DNA of 64,000 bases from Acetoanaerobium sticklandii (GCF_000196455.1 NC_014614.1:882501-946500), one strand, 5' to 3'; shown: positions 16,132 to 25,620, counted from the stretch's first letter. Notes: generated by a model not told the origin, from the sequence alone. Numbers and translations: made by a program.

Positions 16132-16440
16132 TTGGATTATGAAAGCAATGCTAGACTATTTAAAGCGTTTTGTGATGAGAATAGACTGAGAATTATAGAG
16201 CTTTTAAAAGATGGAGAAAAATGTGCATGTACACTTCAAGATGAACTAACTATTGTTCAGTCGACATTGTCACACCACATGAAAATTTTAATTGAGAGTA
16301 AAGTAGTAGAGTCAAGAAAAGATAAGAAGTGGACTTACTATTCTCTATCTGATAGCGGAAGTGAGCTTGCAAAGAATACTCTTAGTGAGATTCTTACTAA
16401 AAGTGAAAATTACAGTAGTTTTTGCATATGTGAGGATTAA
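16132..16440 (+). CDS. ArsR-family arsenical-responsive repressor
   Basis: A 102-residue winged-helix regulator. The HTH (VQSTLSHHMKILIESKVV) is preceded by EKCACTLQDEL, the Cys-x-Cys As(III) site of ArsR, and Cys-x-Cys recurs near the C terminus (FCICED). I chose the TTG at 16132 because AAGGAGAG (16117-16124) lies 7 bases before it; in-frame ATGs at 16084 and 16114 lie inside the promoter/operator or on the ribosome site. It lies 60 bases before acr3 and is almost certainly its repressor. The dyad over its start site would give autoregulation. Confidence 0.9.
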   Translation: MDYESNARLFKAFCDENRLRIIELLKDGEKCACTLQDELTIVQSTLSHHMKILIESKVVESRKDKKWTYYSLSDSGSELAKNTLSEILTKSENYSSFCICED

Positions 16441-16500
16441 TATTTAAGATATTGATATTACATACAAAATATTATTATTTAATAAGAAGGAGTGAGGAAA

Positions 16501-17547
16501 ATGAGTAAACAGAAGTTAGAGGGTATCAGCTTTTTTGAGAGATATCTTACCATTTGGGTAGCACTTTGTATGGTTATAGGTGTTTTGATTGGGAAGTTTA
16601 TACCTGCTATACCAGCGTTTTTAGGTAAATTTGAATATGCAAATGTTTCAATTCCTATTGCTATTTTAATATGGCTTATGATCTATCCGATGATGATGAA
16701 AGTAGATTTTCACAGTGTTAAGAATGTAGGGAAAAATCCAAAAGGGCTCTATATTACATGGATTACTAATTGGCTTATAAAGCCATTTACTATGTTTGCG
16801 ATTGCATCATTTTTCTTTTATAAAGTATTTTCAGGGTTTATTTCTCCAGACCTAGCAAGAGATTATTTGGCAGGGGCTGTATTACTTGGAGCGGCACCTT
16901 GTACTGCGATGGTTTTTGTATGGAGCCATCTTACAAAAGGCAACCCAGCCTACACAGTGGTTCAAGTAGCAACAAATGACCTTATTATACTGGCAGCATT
17001 TACACCTATAGTTGCATTTTTGCTTGGAATAGGAGGGATAAGTATACCATGGGATACATTGATTCTATCGGTTGTACTCTTCGTTGTAGTACCTCTTACA
17101 GCAGGGGTAATTACTAGAAATGTAATTACTAAAAATAAAGGATTAGAGTATTTTGAAAAGAATTTTATACCTAAGTTTAGCAATATCACAATTGGAGGCT
17201 TGCTTTTAACTTTAGTTATAATATTCTCTTTCCAAGGTCATGTTATACTAGAAAATCCACTCCACATTTTATTAATTGCCATACCACTTACAATCCAGAC
17301 TTTTTTCATTTTCTTCGTAGCATATATAGCAGCAAAGCTTCTTAAACTGCCTCATAATGTTGCAGCTCCAGCTGGAATGATAGGAGCTTCCAACTTTTTC
17401 GAGCTTGCAGTAGCAGTAGCTATCGCACTTTTTGGAACTACTAGTCCAGTAGCGCTTGCAACTATTGTAGGAGTTTTGGTTGAGGTTCCAGTAATGCTCA
17501 TATTAGTAAAAATAGCTAATAACACTAAAGCTTGGTTCGAGTCATAA
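16501..17547 (+). CDS. acr3: Arsenite efflux permease Acr3
   Basis: A 348-residue, ten-helix transporter of the ACR3 (BART) family that expels arsenite. Family landmarks are FERYLTIWVALCMVIGVLIG at the N terminus, IWLMIYPMMMKVDF, GAAPCTAMVFVWSHLTKG with the essential cysteine, and GASNFFELAVAVAIALFG with the conserved glutamate. The ATG at 16501 is preferred over a GTG at 16492 because GAAGGAG ends at 16491. It follows the Cys-x-Cys ArsR gene in the classic arsR-acr3 order. No arsenate reductase (ArsC) is visible in the window. Confidence 0.93.
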   Translation: MSKQKLEGISFFERYLTIWVALCMVIGVLIGKFIPAIPAFLGKFEYANVSIPIAILIWLMIYPMMMKVDFHSVKNVGKNPKGLYITWITNWLIKPFTMFAIASFFFYKVFSGFISPDLARDYLAGAVLLGAAPCTAMVFVWSHLTKGNPAYTVVQVATNDLIILAAFTPIVAFLLGIGGISIPWDTLILSVVLFVVVPLTAGVITRNVITKNKGLEYFEKNFIPKFSNITIGGLLLTLVIIFSFQGHVILENPLHILLIAIPLTIQTFFIFFVAYIAAKLLKLPHNVAAPAGMIGASNFFELAVAVAIALFGTTSPVALATIVGVLVEVPVMLILVKIANNTKAWFES

Positions 17548-17573
17548 TCTGAACAATTAATATATTAATTATA

Positions 17574-17660
17574 AGAATAAGCAATTACTACTTTGATGTG
17601 AATTCTTTAATTCAGACATGGAATTAGGGATTAATATCAATTTGTGGCTGCTTATTTTTT
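17574..17660 (+). terminator. Possible terminator after acr3
   Basis: AATAAGCA (17576-17583) pairs with TGCTTATT (17649-17656) followed by a T-run. A smaller TGAATT/AATTCA hairpin sits in the 65-base loop, so support is moderate. The remainder of the 244-base gap shows nothing else. Confidence 0.35.
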
Positions 17661-17791
17661 ATGCATAAATTTATAATGATAACTAATTAAAAATGTTTTG
17701 TAACTATTGAACTGATTATATCTTGATAAATGTGGTATTGTATTGATAGAGTGTTGTACAAGTAAATAAATTTGAAGCTTGGGGGAGTATT

Positions 17792-19807
17792 ATGGACAAA
17801 AAAGATTACGATATATCAAACTTAGCAATCTCAGAAGCTGATACTATTAAAGAAAAATCACCTTGGAAAACAATTGTTATATATACAATTTTAGGATTTT
17901 TATGGATATTATTTTCAGATAGATTTGTAGATCTTTTTGCTGATAGTCATGAAACCTATAAATTAATGCAGTCCTACAAAGGGGTGTTTTATGTTGTTGT
18001 CACAGCTGTTATATTGTTTTATTTAATCAAATATGATTACTCAAAAATAATGAAGCTTACAAATGATGTTTCTGAAAAAAACGAAGAGTTAGTCAGCTTT
18101 TCAGAGGAATTAATAGCAATGGATGAAGACTTGCAGCAAAAAATAGAGTCTTTAAATATAGCTATGAAAAGTATAAATGAGCAAAAACAGTTCATTGATG
18201 ATATATTCCAAAACAGCAACACATCAATTGTTACCTGGGGGCTTGACGGTGAAGTTCTAGATATAAACAATCATTTTACTGAGCTTATGGGATATGATAG
18301 ACAAGATATCATAGGTAAGAAATGGTACGAAATTTTGCTTCCTGAAGAGCAAAAGTATAAGTATTATGAGCTTGCCTCAAAGCTTGAATCAGATAGAAAG
18401 GTTCAAAATTACGAAAATAAAGCGGTGGCAAAGGATGGGCGTATATTTGATATGCTTTGGAATAATGCAATGATTTACAATCCCCAAAATGATTTGACCA
18501 TAGTAGTTTCATTTGGGATAGACCTTACTATGCAAAAGCAAAATGAGAGAAGGATATATGAGCTTGCTTATAATGATAAATTAACTGGATTTAAAAACTT
18601 AATTGCTTTTGAAAATGATATAAATTCTAAAATTAATAAAAAAACAAGCTTTACTTTATATTATCTAGATATGGATAATTTCAAGCATCTTAATGAAATA
18701 CATGGACATAAATGTGGAGATATGTTTTTAAAGGATTATGCTTCGAGATTGCTTACTATTTTCGATAGAACAAATGTATACAGATGGTGTGGAGATGAGT
18801 TTGTAATCATTGAAGAGGATACAAATGATATCAATATAACCAAGAGAATAGATGAAATAGCATTGCTTACAAAGAATATATGGAAGTATAAAAATGTTGA
18901 GTACTATCCATCTGTAAGTATAGGAATAACTAAGTTCCCTGAGGATGCTGAAAATTTAGAGGGCTTGAAAAAGAACATGGATATGGCTCTATATAAAGCA
19001 AAATCGAGTGGAAAATCCTTAGCAGTAGCCTATCATTCAGACTTTCAAAAGGATATAGAAAAAAAGCTGGATTTAGAAAACACAATAACTCAGGCACTTA
19101 TAAATGAAAGCTTTAGGCTAGTATTTCAACCTATTTACAGCATTAAGACAGGAAGAATAATTTCGATAGAGGCTTTAATCAGATGCAAAAGCTTGAATAT
19201 AAATATAGGGGAAATGATTAATATAGCAGAGGAAAGTGGTCAGATTCTTCAAATAGACAGATGGGTAATTAAGAAAGCCTTTGAAATTATGAAAAATGAA
19301 TTAGATAAATACGACATACTGCTGTCTATCAACCTTTCAGCTAAAAGTATAGCTTCACCAGATTTAATAGATTATTTAAGCAATATAACAAAAGAATACA
19401 ATATAAATCCAAACAAAATAGAGTTTGAGCTTACTGAGCATTCCTTGATTTTCGATATAGATTGGAGTAAAGAGGTAATAGGTAAGCTAAAGCATCTAGG
19501 CTTTGGGATTGCACTTGATGATTTTGGAACTAGATATTCATCACTTAATTATCTTAGTACCATTCCTTTTGATTCTTTAAAAATTGACAAATCATATATA
19601 GACAAAATAGTTGATACAGATAAAAGCAGGGTGATAGTAGAGCAAATTATTGATTTATCACATAATTTGGGGCTTACTACTGTAGCTGAAGGAATCGAAG
19701 AAAATGAGCAGCTTGATATATTAAAAAAGCTAGACTGCGATTATGGACAAGGATATTTACTTGATAAACCATTGGAATTAGAAGATTTAATCATAAAAAT
19801 AAATTAA
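17792..19807 (+). CDS. Membrane PAS-GGDEF-EAL protein, probable c-di-GMP phosphodiesterase
   Basis: A 671-residue protein. Two N-terminal helices (about residues 25-47 and 65-88) are followed by a coiled coil, a PAS domain (about 135-255, IVTWGLDGEVLDINNHFTELMGY), GGDEF (about 265-420) and EAL (about 430-668). The cyclase motif reads CGDEF instead of GGDEF and no I-site precedes it, so cyclase activity is doubtful. The EAL part keeps its metal and base residues: EALIR, INLS, ELTE, DDFG, KIDK and AEGIE. Expected role: sensor-controlled hydrolysis of c-di-GMP to pGpG. GGGGGAG lies before the ATG. Monocistronic. Confidence 0.9.
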   Translation: MDKKDYDISNLAISEADTIKEKSPWKTIVIYTILGFLWILFSDRFVDLFADSHETYKLMQSYKGVFYVVVTAVILFYLIKYDYSKIMKLTNDVSEKNEELVSFSEELIAMDEDLQQKIESLNIAMKSINEQKQFIDDIFQNSNTSIVTWGLDGEVLDINNHFTELMGYDRQDIIGKKWYEILLPEEQKYKYYELASKLESDRKVQNYENKAVAKDGRIFDMLWNNAMIYNPQNDLTIVVSFGIDLTMQKQNERRIYELAYNDKLTGFKNLIAFENDINSKINKKTSFTLYYLDMDNFKHLNEIHGHKCGDMFLKDYASRLLTIFDRTNVYRWCGDEFVIIEEDTNDINITKRIDEIALLTKNIWKYKNVEYYPSVSIGITKFPEDAENLEGLKKNMDMALYKAKSSGKSLAVAYHSDFQKDIEKKLDLENTITQALINESFRLVFQPIYSIKTGRIISIEALIRCKSLNINIGEMINIAEESGQILQIDRWVIKKAFEIMKNELDKYDILLSINLSAKSIASPDLIDYLSNITKEYNINPNKIEFELTEHSLIFDIDWSKEVIGKLKHLGFGIALDDFGTRYSSLNYLSTIPFDSLKIDKSYIDKIVDTDKSRVIVEQIIDLSHNLGLTTVAEGIEENEQLDILKKLDCDYGQGYLLDKPLELEDLIIKIN

Positions 19808-19815
19808 TTTGTATA

Positions 19816-19865
19816 ATAGCATCTAAACGTTTGACAACGTTTTCTTAAGATGCTATTATATTTTT
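19816..19865 (+). terminator. Terminator hairpin after EAL gene
   Basis: ATAGCATCT pairs with AGATGCTAT (ends at 19856), followed by a T-rich tract. The inner AAACGTT-TGAC-AACGTTT arms also pair. The hairpin shares bases with the next promoter. Confidence 0.55.
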
Positions 19866-19893
19866 AAAGATGTATGAAACATGTTTCATACAT
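19825..19893 (+). promoter_or_regulatory. Promoter and 24-bp palindromic operator of the LacI sugar/polyol operon
   Basis: TTGACA (19831-19836), 17-base spacer, TATTAT (19854-19859), predicted start about 19866. A perfect 24-bp palindrome, ATGTATGAAACA and its complement (19870-19893), follows at about +5 to +28, ideal for a LacI-type repressor. A second perfect dyad, AAACGTT-TGAC-AACGTTT (19825-19842), overlaps the -35 and loosely resembles a cre/LacI half-site pair. Confidence 0.75.
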
Positions 19894-19918
19894 ATCAAAA
19901 AAGAAACTAGGGGATATG

Positions 19919-20917
19919 ATGGCAAACATAAGAGAAATAGCAAAAAGAGCAGGAATAGGTATTGCTACAGTGTCTAGATACTTCAATGATTCTGGTTATG
20001 TAAGCGAAGAGTCGAGAGAGAAAATAAGAAAAGCTGTTGAAGAATTAGATTATACACCTAACGCACTGGCTAGAGCTATATTCAAAAAGAATACTAAAAT
20101 CATAGGACTTATGATTCCAAATATTACAAACCCTTTCTTCAATCAAATGGTTTCTGAAATGGAAAAGCTTTTTAGGAAGCAAAACTATACCATAATTCTT
20201 TGCAATACAGATGACGACAAAGAAAAGGAGCAGTTTCATATTGAAACTCTAAGGAGCTACAGGGTAGCTGGAATTGTAGCTATGCGTACAATGACACCTG
20301 AGTCCTACAGAAATATCGATATACCAGTTATAGCTTTTGAAAATCAAATATCACCTGAGCATATTACAGTAGCATCTGATAACTATAAGGGTGGTATGGC
20401 TGCATTTAAACATCTGTATGATGGTGGGTGCCGAAAGATTCTTCATATACAAGGTCCAGAGGTTTTTATCGCAACTACTGAAAGATTAAGAGGCTTTATA
20501 GAAGCATCCAAGAAGAAAAAGGATGCACTTGTAGATGTAGTCAAGCTAGAGACAGATTTTCATATTAAGAGCTTGGAGCCAGCCATTGAGAATATAAAAA
20601 ATATAACTGATTATGATGGCATATTTGTATTCAACGATATCTCTGCAGCAGTGGTTATGAAGCATCTGCATGACTTAGGAGTAAGGATACCAGAGCAAAC
20701 TCAAATAATAGGATTCGACAACAGCTTCCTAGGTGAGCTATTACTTCCATCACTTACCACTATAGATCAGCCTATAAAGCAGCTTGGAAAAATAACTACT
20801 GATTTAATGATAAGACTCATAAATGGCGAGGAAATTGACCAAAAAGAGTATTATCTAAAAACGACTGTTATAAAGAGGAGTTCAACTCTTGGAAAAATAG
20901 CAACTTCAAAGGAATAA
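19919..20917 (+). CDS. LacI-family transcriptional regulator
   Basis: A 332-residue repressor. The N-terminal HTH is canonical (IREIAKRAGIGIATVSRYFNDSGYVSEESREKI), with the hinge helix at NALARAIFKK and a periplasmic-binding-protein-like core (KIIGLMIPNITNPFFNQM, IVAMRT, VFNDISAAVVMKHL, IIGFDNSFLGELLLPSLTTI). The ATG at 19919 gives the standard MANIREIAK start; an adjacent in-frame ATG at 19916 and one at 19874 (inside the operator palindrome) are rejected. It is first gene of an operon with an ABC importer, polyol dehydrogenase and xylulokinase. It should bind the palindrome just upstream and be released by the sugar or polyol. Confidence 0.92.
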   Translation: MANIREIAKRAGIGIATVSRYFNDSGYVSEESREKIRKAVEELDYTPNALARAIFKKNTKIIGLMIPNITNPFFNQMVSEMEKLFRKQNYTIILCNTDDDKEKEQFHIETLRSYRVAGIVAMRTMTPESYRNIDIPVIAFENQISPEHITVASDNYKGGMAAFKHLYDGGCRKILHIQGPEVFIATTERLRGFIEASKKKKDALVDVVKLETDFHIKSLEPAIENIKNITDYDGIFVFNDISAAVVMKHLHDLGVRIPEQTQIIGFDNSFLGELLLPSLTTIDQPIKQLGKITTDLMIRLINGEEIDQKEYYLKTTVIKRSSTLGKIATSKE

Positions 20918-20934
20918 AAGAAAGGGCGAGGAAG

Positions 20935-22425
20935 ATGAGCCAAGCAGTAAAGCTAGAAGTAAAAGGCATAACCAAAACCTTTCCTGGAGTCAAGGCTTTG
21001 GATAATGTAAGCTTCTCCGTAAAAAAAGGAACTGTACATGTTCTTTGTGGAGAAAACGGAGCAGGAAAGTCAACGCTTATGAAAATCATAAACGGAATAT
21101 ATAAACCTGACTCTGGAGAGATAGTTATCGATGGAAAACCAGTTAATGTAAAAAATCCTATCGATGCAAGAAAACATGGGATAAGTATGATTTTTCAGGA
21201 ATTAAACTATATACCAGAAATGACAATTGAGGAGAGCTTTTTTGTAGGAAGCTGGCCTGTAGACTCAATAAAAAAAGTCGATTGGAAATCCATCAAAAAG
21301 AAAACTGATGATTTGCTAAAACGTGAGGGCTTAGCTTACAATTCTAAAACAAAGCTCAAGGATTTATCAGTATCAGATGTACAGATGCTAGAGATTTTAA
21401 AGGCTATATCTTATGATTCGGATATAATCATCATGGATGAGCCTACATCAGCTATAACAAACAAAGAGGTTAGAACTCTTTTTGAAAAAATTAAAGAGTT
21501 AAAGGAAAGAGGAGCTTGCATCATCTATATATCTCACAAAATGGAAGAGATATTTGAGATTGCAGATGAAATTACTGTATTTAGAGATGGTAAGGTTATA
21601 GATTCAAGACCAGTTGAAGATTATGATCTGAATTTAGTAATCTCTCAGATGGTAGGAAGAGAAATAAGCGATTCGTATCCGAAACAAGACCTAGAAATTG
21701 GAGAAACAGCCTTAGAGGTAAAAAATCTTTCAAGTAAAGGGAGCTTTAAGGATGTAAATTTTGCAGTTAAGCGTGGAGAAATTATAGGCTTTGCAGGTCT
21801 TATGGGAGCAGGAAGAACAGAAGTAATGAGGGCTTTGTTTGGACTTGATAAATACGACAGCGGAGAGATATTAATCAACAATGTGCCTGTGAGAATTCAT
21901 TCTCCACAAGACAGTGTAAAGCATAAGATTGCAATGCTTTCTGAGGATAGAAGAAGATTTGGTATAGTGCCAGTTAGAAGTGTAAAAGAAAATGCCTCTT
22001 TATCTAATCTAAAGAGGTTTATTTACAAAGGTAGACTTCATAAATCTGAGGAAAACGCTGTTATAGGAGAGTATTTCAAAAAAATGAATGTAAAGACTCC
22101 GACTATGGATACGACAATTGATGTTCTAAGTGGAGGAAATCAGCAAAAGGTTATTTTGGCAAAGTGGATGGTAACTAATCCAGATATTTTGATACTAGAT
22201 GAACCTACTAGAGGAATAGATGTAGGAGCAAAATATGAAATTTACGAACTTATAACCAAATTGGCATCAGAGGGAAGAGCGCTAATATTGATTTCATCAG
22301 AGCTTCCTGAGCTCATTGGTATGTGTGATAGAGTTTATGTTATGTCAAAAGGACAGATTAAAGGCGAGCTTTCAGCTGGAGATATCACACAAGAAAAAAT
22401 AATGTATCTTGCGACACAAAATTAA
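20935..22425 (+). CDS. Sugar ABC transporter ATPase (RbsA/XylG type, two nucleotide domains)
   Basis: A 496-residue tandem ATPase. Domain 1 has Walker A GENGAGKST (about residue 40), signature LSVSDVQ and Walker B DIIIMDEPTS. Domain 2 has the usual degenerate P-loop of this family (GLMGAGRTE, about 290) with LSGGNQQKV and DILILDEPTRGIDVG. This duplication is characteristic of the CUT2 class that imports monosaccharides such as ribose, xylose and galactose or polyols. Spacing of 15 bases to the permease shows one transcript. The substrate is suggested by the downstream polyol dehydrogenase and xylulokinase. Confidence 0.93.
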   Translation: MSQAVKLEVKGITKTFPGVKALDNVSFSVKKGTVHVLCGENGAGKSTLMKIINGIYKPDSGEIVIDGKPVNVKNPIDARKHGISMIFQELNYIPEMTIEESFFVGSWPVDSIKKVDWKSIKKKTDDLLKREGLAYNSKTKLKDLSVSDVQMLEILKAISYDSDIIIMDEPTSAITNKEVRTLFEKIKELKERGACIIYISHKMEEIFEIADEITVFRDGKVIDSRPVEDYDLNLVISQMVGREISDSYPKQDLEIGETALEVKNLSSKGSFKDVNFAVKRGEIIGFAGLMGAGRTEVMRALFGLDKYDSGEILINNVPVRIHSPQDSVKHKIAMLSEDRRRFGIVPVRSVKENASLSNLKRFIYKGRLHKSEENAVIGEYFKKMNVKTPTMDTTIDVLSGGNQQKVILAKWMVTNPDILILDEPTRGIDVGAKYEIYELITKLASEGRALILISSELPELIGMCDRVYVMSKGQIKGELSAGDITQEKIMYLATQN

Positions 22426-22440
22426 TAAGGAGGTGTTAAG

Positions 22441-23439
22441 GTGAGTAATAAGGCAAAAGGAAAAATTAATCCAGATATGCTGAGTAAATATGGAATATAT
22501 CTTGTATTGTTAGTATTATTTGTAGTCAGCTGGATGGCAAATGAAAACTTCATGACAAAATCAAATCTCACCAATGTTTCTGTTCAGATAGCAGTAGGAA
22601 CAATTCTAGCATTTGGACAAACTATTTTAATCATTTCAGGAATGCTAGATCTTTCATCAGCATCAGTTCTAGCTTTAGCAGGGGTTTTATCAATATCAGC
22701 CTACTTATCGACAGGCTCGTTGATTATAGGTTTCTTGGTGGCAGTTTTAGTAAGTGTTGCCTGCAACATGTTAAATGGACTTATGGTAACAAAATTTAAG
22801 ACACCTCCATTTATAGCAACACTGGCTATGATGACAATGGCAAGAGGTGCAGCACTTTTATATACCAAAGGGCAAAATATCTATCAGATTAAGGACTATA
22901 CGATATTTGGACAAGGTAATCTAATGGGAATTCCTATTCCTATAATATTTCTAGTATTAACTCTTATCATCACTTGGTACATTTTAAATCATACAGTTTT
23001 CGGACGTTCTATTTATGCAATAGGTGGAAATGAAGAAGCAGCAAATGCTTCAGGCATCAACGTTGATAGAGTGAAAATGAAAGCATTTATATTTAATGGA
23101 ATTTTAGTAGGTCTTGCAGGAGTTATATTTATGTCTAGGGTAAATGGTGGACTTCCTAATGGAGCTGTAGGTTACGAATTTAAAGCCTTAACTGCTGCTG
23201 TCATAGGTGGAACTAGTTTCTCTGGTGGAGTTGGAACAGCATTTGGAACTTTAGCAGGAGCTTTTATAGTAGGTTTCCTTGATAATATAATGGTTATGGT
23301 TGGTCTAGACTCATATCTTCAGCAGATAGTAAGAGGTGCAATAATAGCTCTTGCAGTTATCTATGATATTTGGTCAAAATCAAAAGGCAAAAGCAAGAAA
23401 TTAATTATGGTGGAAGAAACAAAGGAAAAAGTCAGCTGA
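22441..23439 (+). CDS. Sugar ABC transporter permease (RbsC/XylH type)
   Basis: A 332-residue permease with about nine to ten helices. Family marks are AVGTILAFGQTILIISGMLDLS, GLMVTKFKTPPFIATLAMMTMARGAALLYTKG (core TPPFIATLAMMT), YAIGGNEEAANASGINV (the EAA-like cytoplasmic loop) and ALTAAVIGGTSFSGGVGT. It starts with GTG after AAGGAGG (22427-22433), 7 bases away. It pairs with the upstream ATPase and the downstream binding lipoprotein to form a CUT2 importer. Confidence 0.92.
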   Translation: MSNKAKGKINPDMLSKYGIYLVLLVLFVVSWMANENFMTKSNLTNVSVQIAVGTILAFGQTILIISGMLDLSSASVLALAGVLSISAYLSTGSLIIGFLVAVLVSVACNMLNGLMVTKFKTPPFIATLAMMTMARGAALLYTKGQNIYQIKDYTIFGQGNLMGIPIPIIFLVLTLIITWYILNHTVFGRSIYAIGGNEEAANASGINVDRVKMKAFIFNGILVGLAGVIFMSRVNGGLPNGAVGYEFKALTAAVIGGTSFSGGVGTAFGTLAGAFIVGFLDNIMVMVGLDSYLQQIVRGAIIALAVIYDIWSKSKGKSKKLIMVEETKEKVS

Positions 23440-23496
23440 TTTTAGAATGAGCATTCATTTTAAAATATATTATTTTAATTTAAGGAGGGTTTTGTT

Positions 23497-24492
23497 ATGA
23501 AAAAATGGTTATCAATGTTTTTTGCTGTAGCACTTCTTGCAGCATCTGTAACAGGTTGTAGTTCACCAGCGCCAACTACTGAAGCACCAGAGGGCTCTGA
23601 GGCTCCAGCAGATGGAAAGTACAAAGTTGCTTATGTAGCTAGAGCTCAAGCTGACTCATTTGCAGCGTGGCTAGCTAATGCAGTAAAAGAAGAATCTGAG
23701 AAATATGACAACATGACTGTTGATATCTTCGACGGACAAGCATCAGACGATACTGAGAACTCACTTATCGAAAACGCTATCGCAAACAAGTATGACCTTA
23801 TTATCATTCAGCCAAACAATGGAGAAGCACAAAGACCATATGCAGAAAAAGCTATAGCTGCAGGAATCAAAGTTATAACAACTAATGCAAGAATTTCTGG
23901 AATTGAAGGAGCTTCTTCAGTTGACGCAGACCCATACAAGCAAGCTCAAGTAAATGCAGAGCTAGCAGTAGAAAAAATACCTCAAAATGCTAATGTAGTT
24001 ATACTTAAGGGGCCTCCAGGAAACTTCCACGCTGATGAGAGATATAAATCATGGCAAAAAGAGTTTTTTGAAAAAAGACCTGACGTTACTATAGTTGGAG
24101 AAGAGATTGCTAACTGGAATAAAGATGAAGCTATGACATACATGGAAACATGGATGCAAGCTAGTAAGAAAATTGATGCTATAATATCTATGAATGATAA
24201 TATGGCAGCAGGCGCATTAGAAGCAGTTAAAGATAAACCTGAATTTGCTGAAATTCAAGCTTACGGAGTAGATGGAACAGCTGAAGCATGCCTACTTATT
24301 AAAGATGGCAAAATGACTTCTACAAGTCTTCAAAGTGCTTATGATTTAGCAATTGCATTAATGGATACAAGCAATAAATTACTTACTGGAGAAGAGACAC
24401 AAATAGATATGGATATAGATTGTCCACTTATAACACCAGATAACGTTGATCAATATATTGAAATGCATAAAAAAGCAGGCGCAATTAACTAG
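23497..24492 (+). CDS. Sugar-binding lipoprotein of CUT2 ABC importer
   Basis: A 331-residue lipoprotein. The signal peptide ends in the lipobox VTGC (Cys21), followed by a low-complexity Pro/Glu linker (TTEAPEGSEAPADG) and a Peripla_BP_4 ribose/xylose-type binding fold (KVAYVARAQADSFAAWL, IIIQPNNGEAQRP, AIISMNDNMAAGALEA, YGVDGTAEACLLI). AAGGAGGG lies ahead of the ATG. The gene is followed by a 12-bp-stem hairpin, common after binding-protein genes, which raises their mRNA level over neighbours. It captures the operon's sugar or polyol outside the membrane. Confidence 0.92.
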   Translation: MKKWLSMFFAVALLAASVTGCSSPAPTTEAPEGSEAPADGKYKVAYVARAQADSFAAWLANAVKEESEKYDNMTVDIFDGQASDDTENSLIENAIANKYDLIIIQPNNGEAQRPYAEKAIAAGIKVITTNARISGIEGASSVDADPYKQAQVNAELAVEKIPQNANVVILKGPPGNFHADERYKSWQKEFFEKRPDVTIVGEEIANWNKDEAMTYMETWMQASKKIDAIISMNDNMAAGALEAVKDKPEFAEIQAYGVDGTAEACLLIKDGKMTSTSLQSAYDLAIALMDTSNKLLTGEETQIDMDIDCPLITPDNVDQYIEMHKKAGAIN

Positions 24493-24498
24493 TATTAA

Positions 24499-24526
24499 AT
24501 GGATAACAGGGTTTCCTGTTATCCAT
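24499..24526 (+). terminator. 12-bp perfect hairpin between binding protein and dehydrogenase
   Basis: ATGGATAACAGG and its exact complement surround a GTTT loop. Only a weak T stretch follows, so it is more likely a processing/stabilising element or partial attenuator than a full stop. Confidence 0.6.
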
Positions 24527-24558
24527 TCCTTTATAACTGTCAGAAAAGAGGAATGTAT

Positions 24559-25599
24559 ATGGAAAATAAAGCGATATTTATGCACGGAACAAATGACATG
24601 ATTTGGAAAGAAATTCCTGTTCCTGAAATAGGGGAAGAGGATGTATTGATAAAGGTTGAAGCAGTTGGAATATGTGGTTCAGATATGCACTATTATCAGC
24701 ATGGTAAAATAGGAGGCTTTATTGTAGATGGGGACTTCATACTTGGGCACGAAGCAGCAGGAAAAGTAGTTGAAGTTGGAGCAAAAGTAAAGGATTTAAA
24801 AGTTGGAGATAGAGTTGCTATGGAGCCAGGAGTAACTTGCGGAAAATGTGAATTTTGCGTTACTGGCAAGTATAATCTATGCCCAGATGTGGAATTCTTC
24901 GCCACACCTCCATATCATGGAGTATTTGCAAATTATGTAAAGCACCCAGCTTCTAAATGTTTCAAGCTTCCTGAGCATGTCAGCTCAATTGAAGGAGCTT
25001 TAGTAGAGCCTTTAAACGTAGGGCTTCATGCGGCTAATCAAGGAAATGTAAAATTAGGAGATACTGTTGTAGTGTTTGGAACAGGCTGTATAGGTCTTTG
25101 CTCGCTACTAGCTTCAAAAGCTATGGGAGCATCTCAGATTATAGTTGTAGATATTTTGCAAAATAGATTGGATAAAGCCAAAGAATTAGGAGCTACTCAT
25201 GTAATTAATGCAAAGAATGAAGATGTAGTAGCTAAGGTAATGGAGCTTACAAATAATCTTGGAGCTGAAGTTGTGATTGAAACTGCTGGCTCTGAAATTA
25301 CATTAAAACAGACAGTAGATGTTTTAAAACCAGCTGGAACTATTGTATCTGTTGGGATGACTCCAAAGGATTCAATTGAATTTAATTTTATGAAACTACA
25401 ATCAAAAGAAGGAACTATTAAAAGCGTATTTAGATACAGAAATTTATATCCTACAGGCATTAATGCTATTGCAAGTGGCTCTATAAAAATAGCTGATATT
25501 GTAAGTCATAAGTTTGACTTTGAAAAAACAAAGGAAGCATTTGATTATGTAGCAGAAAATCCAGGAGAGGTTGTCAAAGCAGTAATAGTGATGCAGTAG
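24559..25599 (+). CDS. Zinc-dependent polyol dehydrogenase (xylitol/sorbitol type)
   Basis: A 346-residue medium-chain dehydrogenase. Catalytic zinc ligands are in GICGSDMHYYQHG and GHEAAGKV. The structural zinc tetrad is CGKCEFCVTGKYNLC (C-x2-C-x2-C-x7-C), and the Rossmann motif is VFGTGCIGLCS. GAGG lies 10 bases before the ATG at 24559; an upstream in-frame ATG at 24499 lies in the hairpin and is rejected. Sequence and the following xylulokinase suggest oxidation of xylitol (or a related pentitol) to D-xylulose with NAD. Sorbitol to fructose is the alternative but would not need xylulokinase. Confidence 0.87.
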   Translation: MENKAIFMHGTNDMIWKEIPVPEIGEEDVLIKVEAVGICGSDMHYYQHGKIGGFIVDGDFILGHEAAGKVVEVGAKVKDLKVGDRVAMEPGVTCGKCEFCVTGKYNLCPDVEFFATPPYHGVFANYVKHPASKCFKLPEHVSSIEGALVEPLNVGLHAANQGNVKLGDTVVVFGTGCIGLCSLLASKAMGASQIIVVDILQNRLDKAKELGATHVINAKNEDVVAKVMELTNNLGAEVVIETAGSEITLKQTVDVLKPAGTIVSVGMTPKDSIEFNFMKLQSKEGTIKSVFRYRNLYPTGINAIASGSIKIADIVSHKFDFEKTKEAFDYVAENPGEVVKAVIVMQ

Positions 25600-25620
25600 A
25601 AGGGAAAGAAGGGGTTATTA

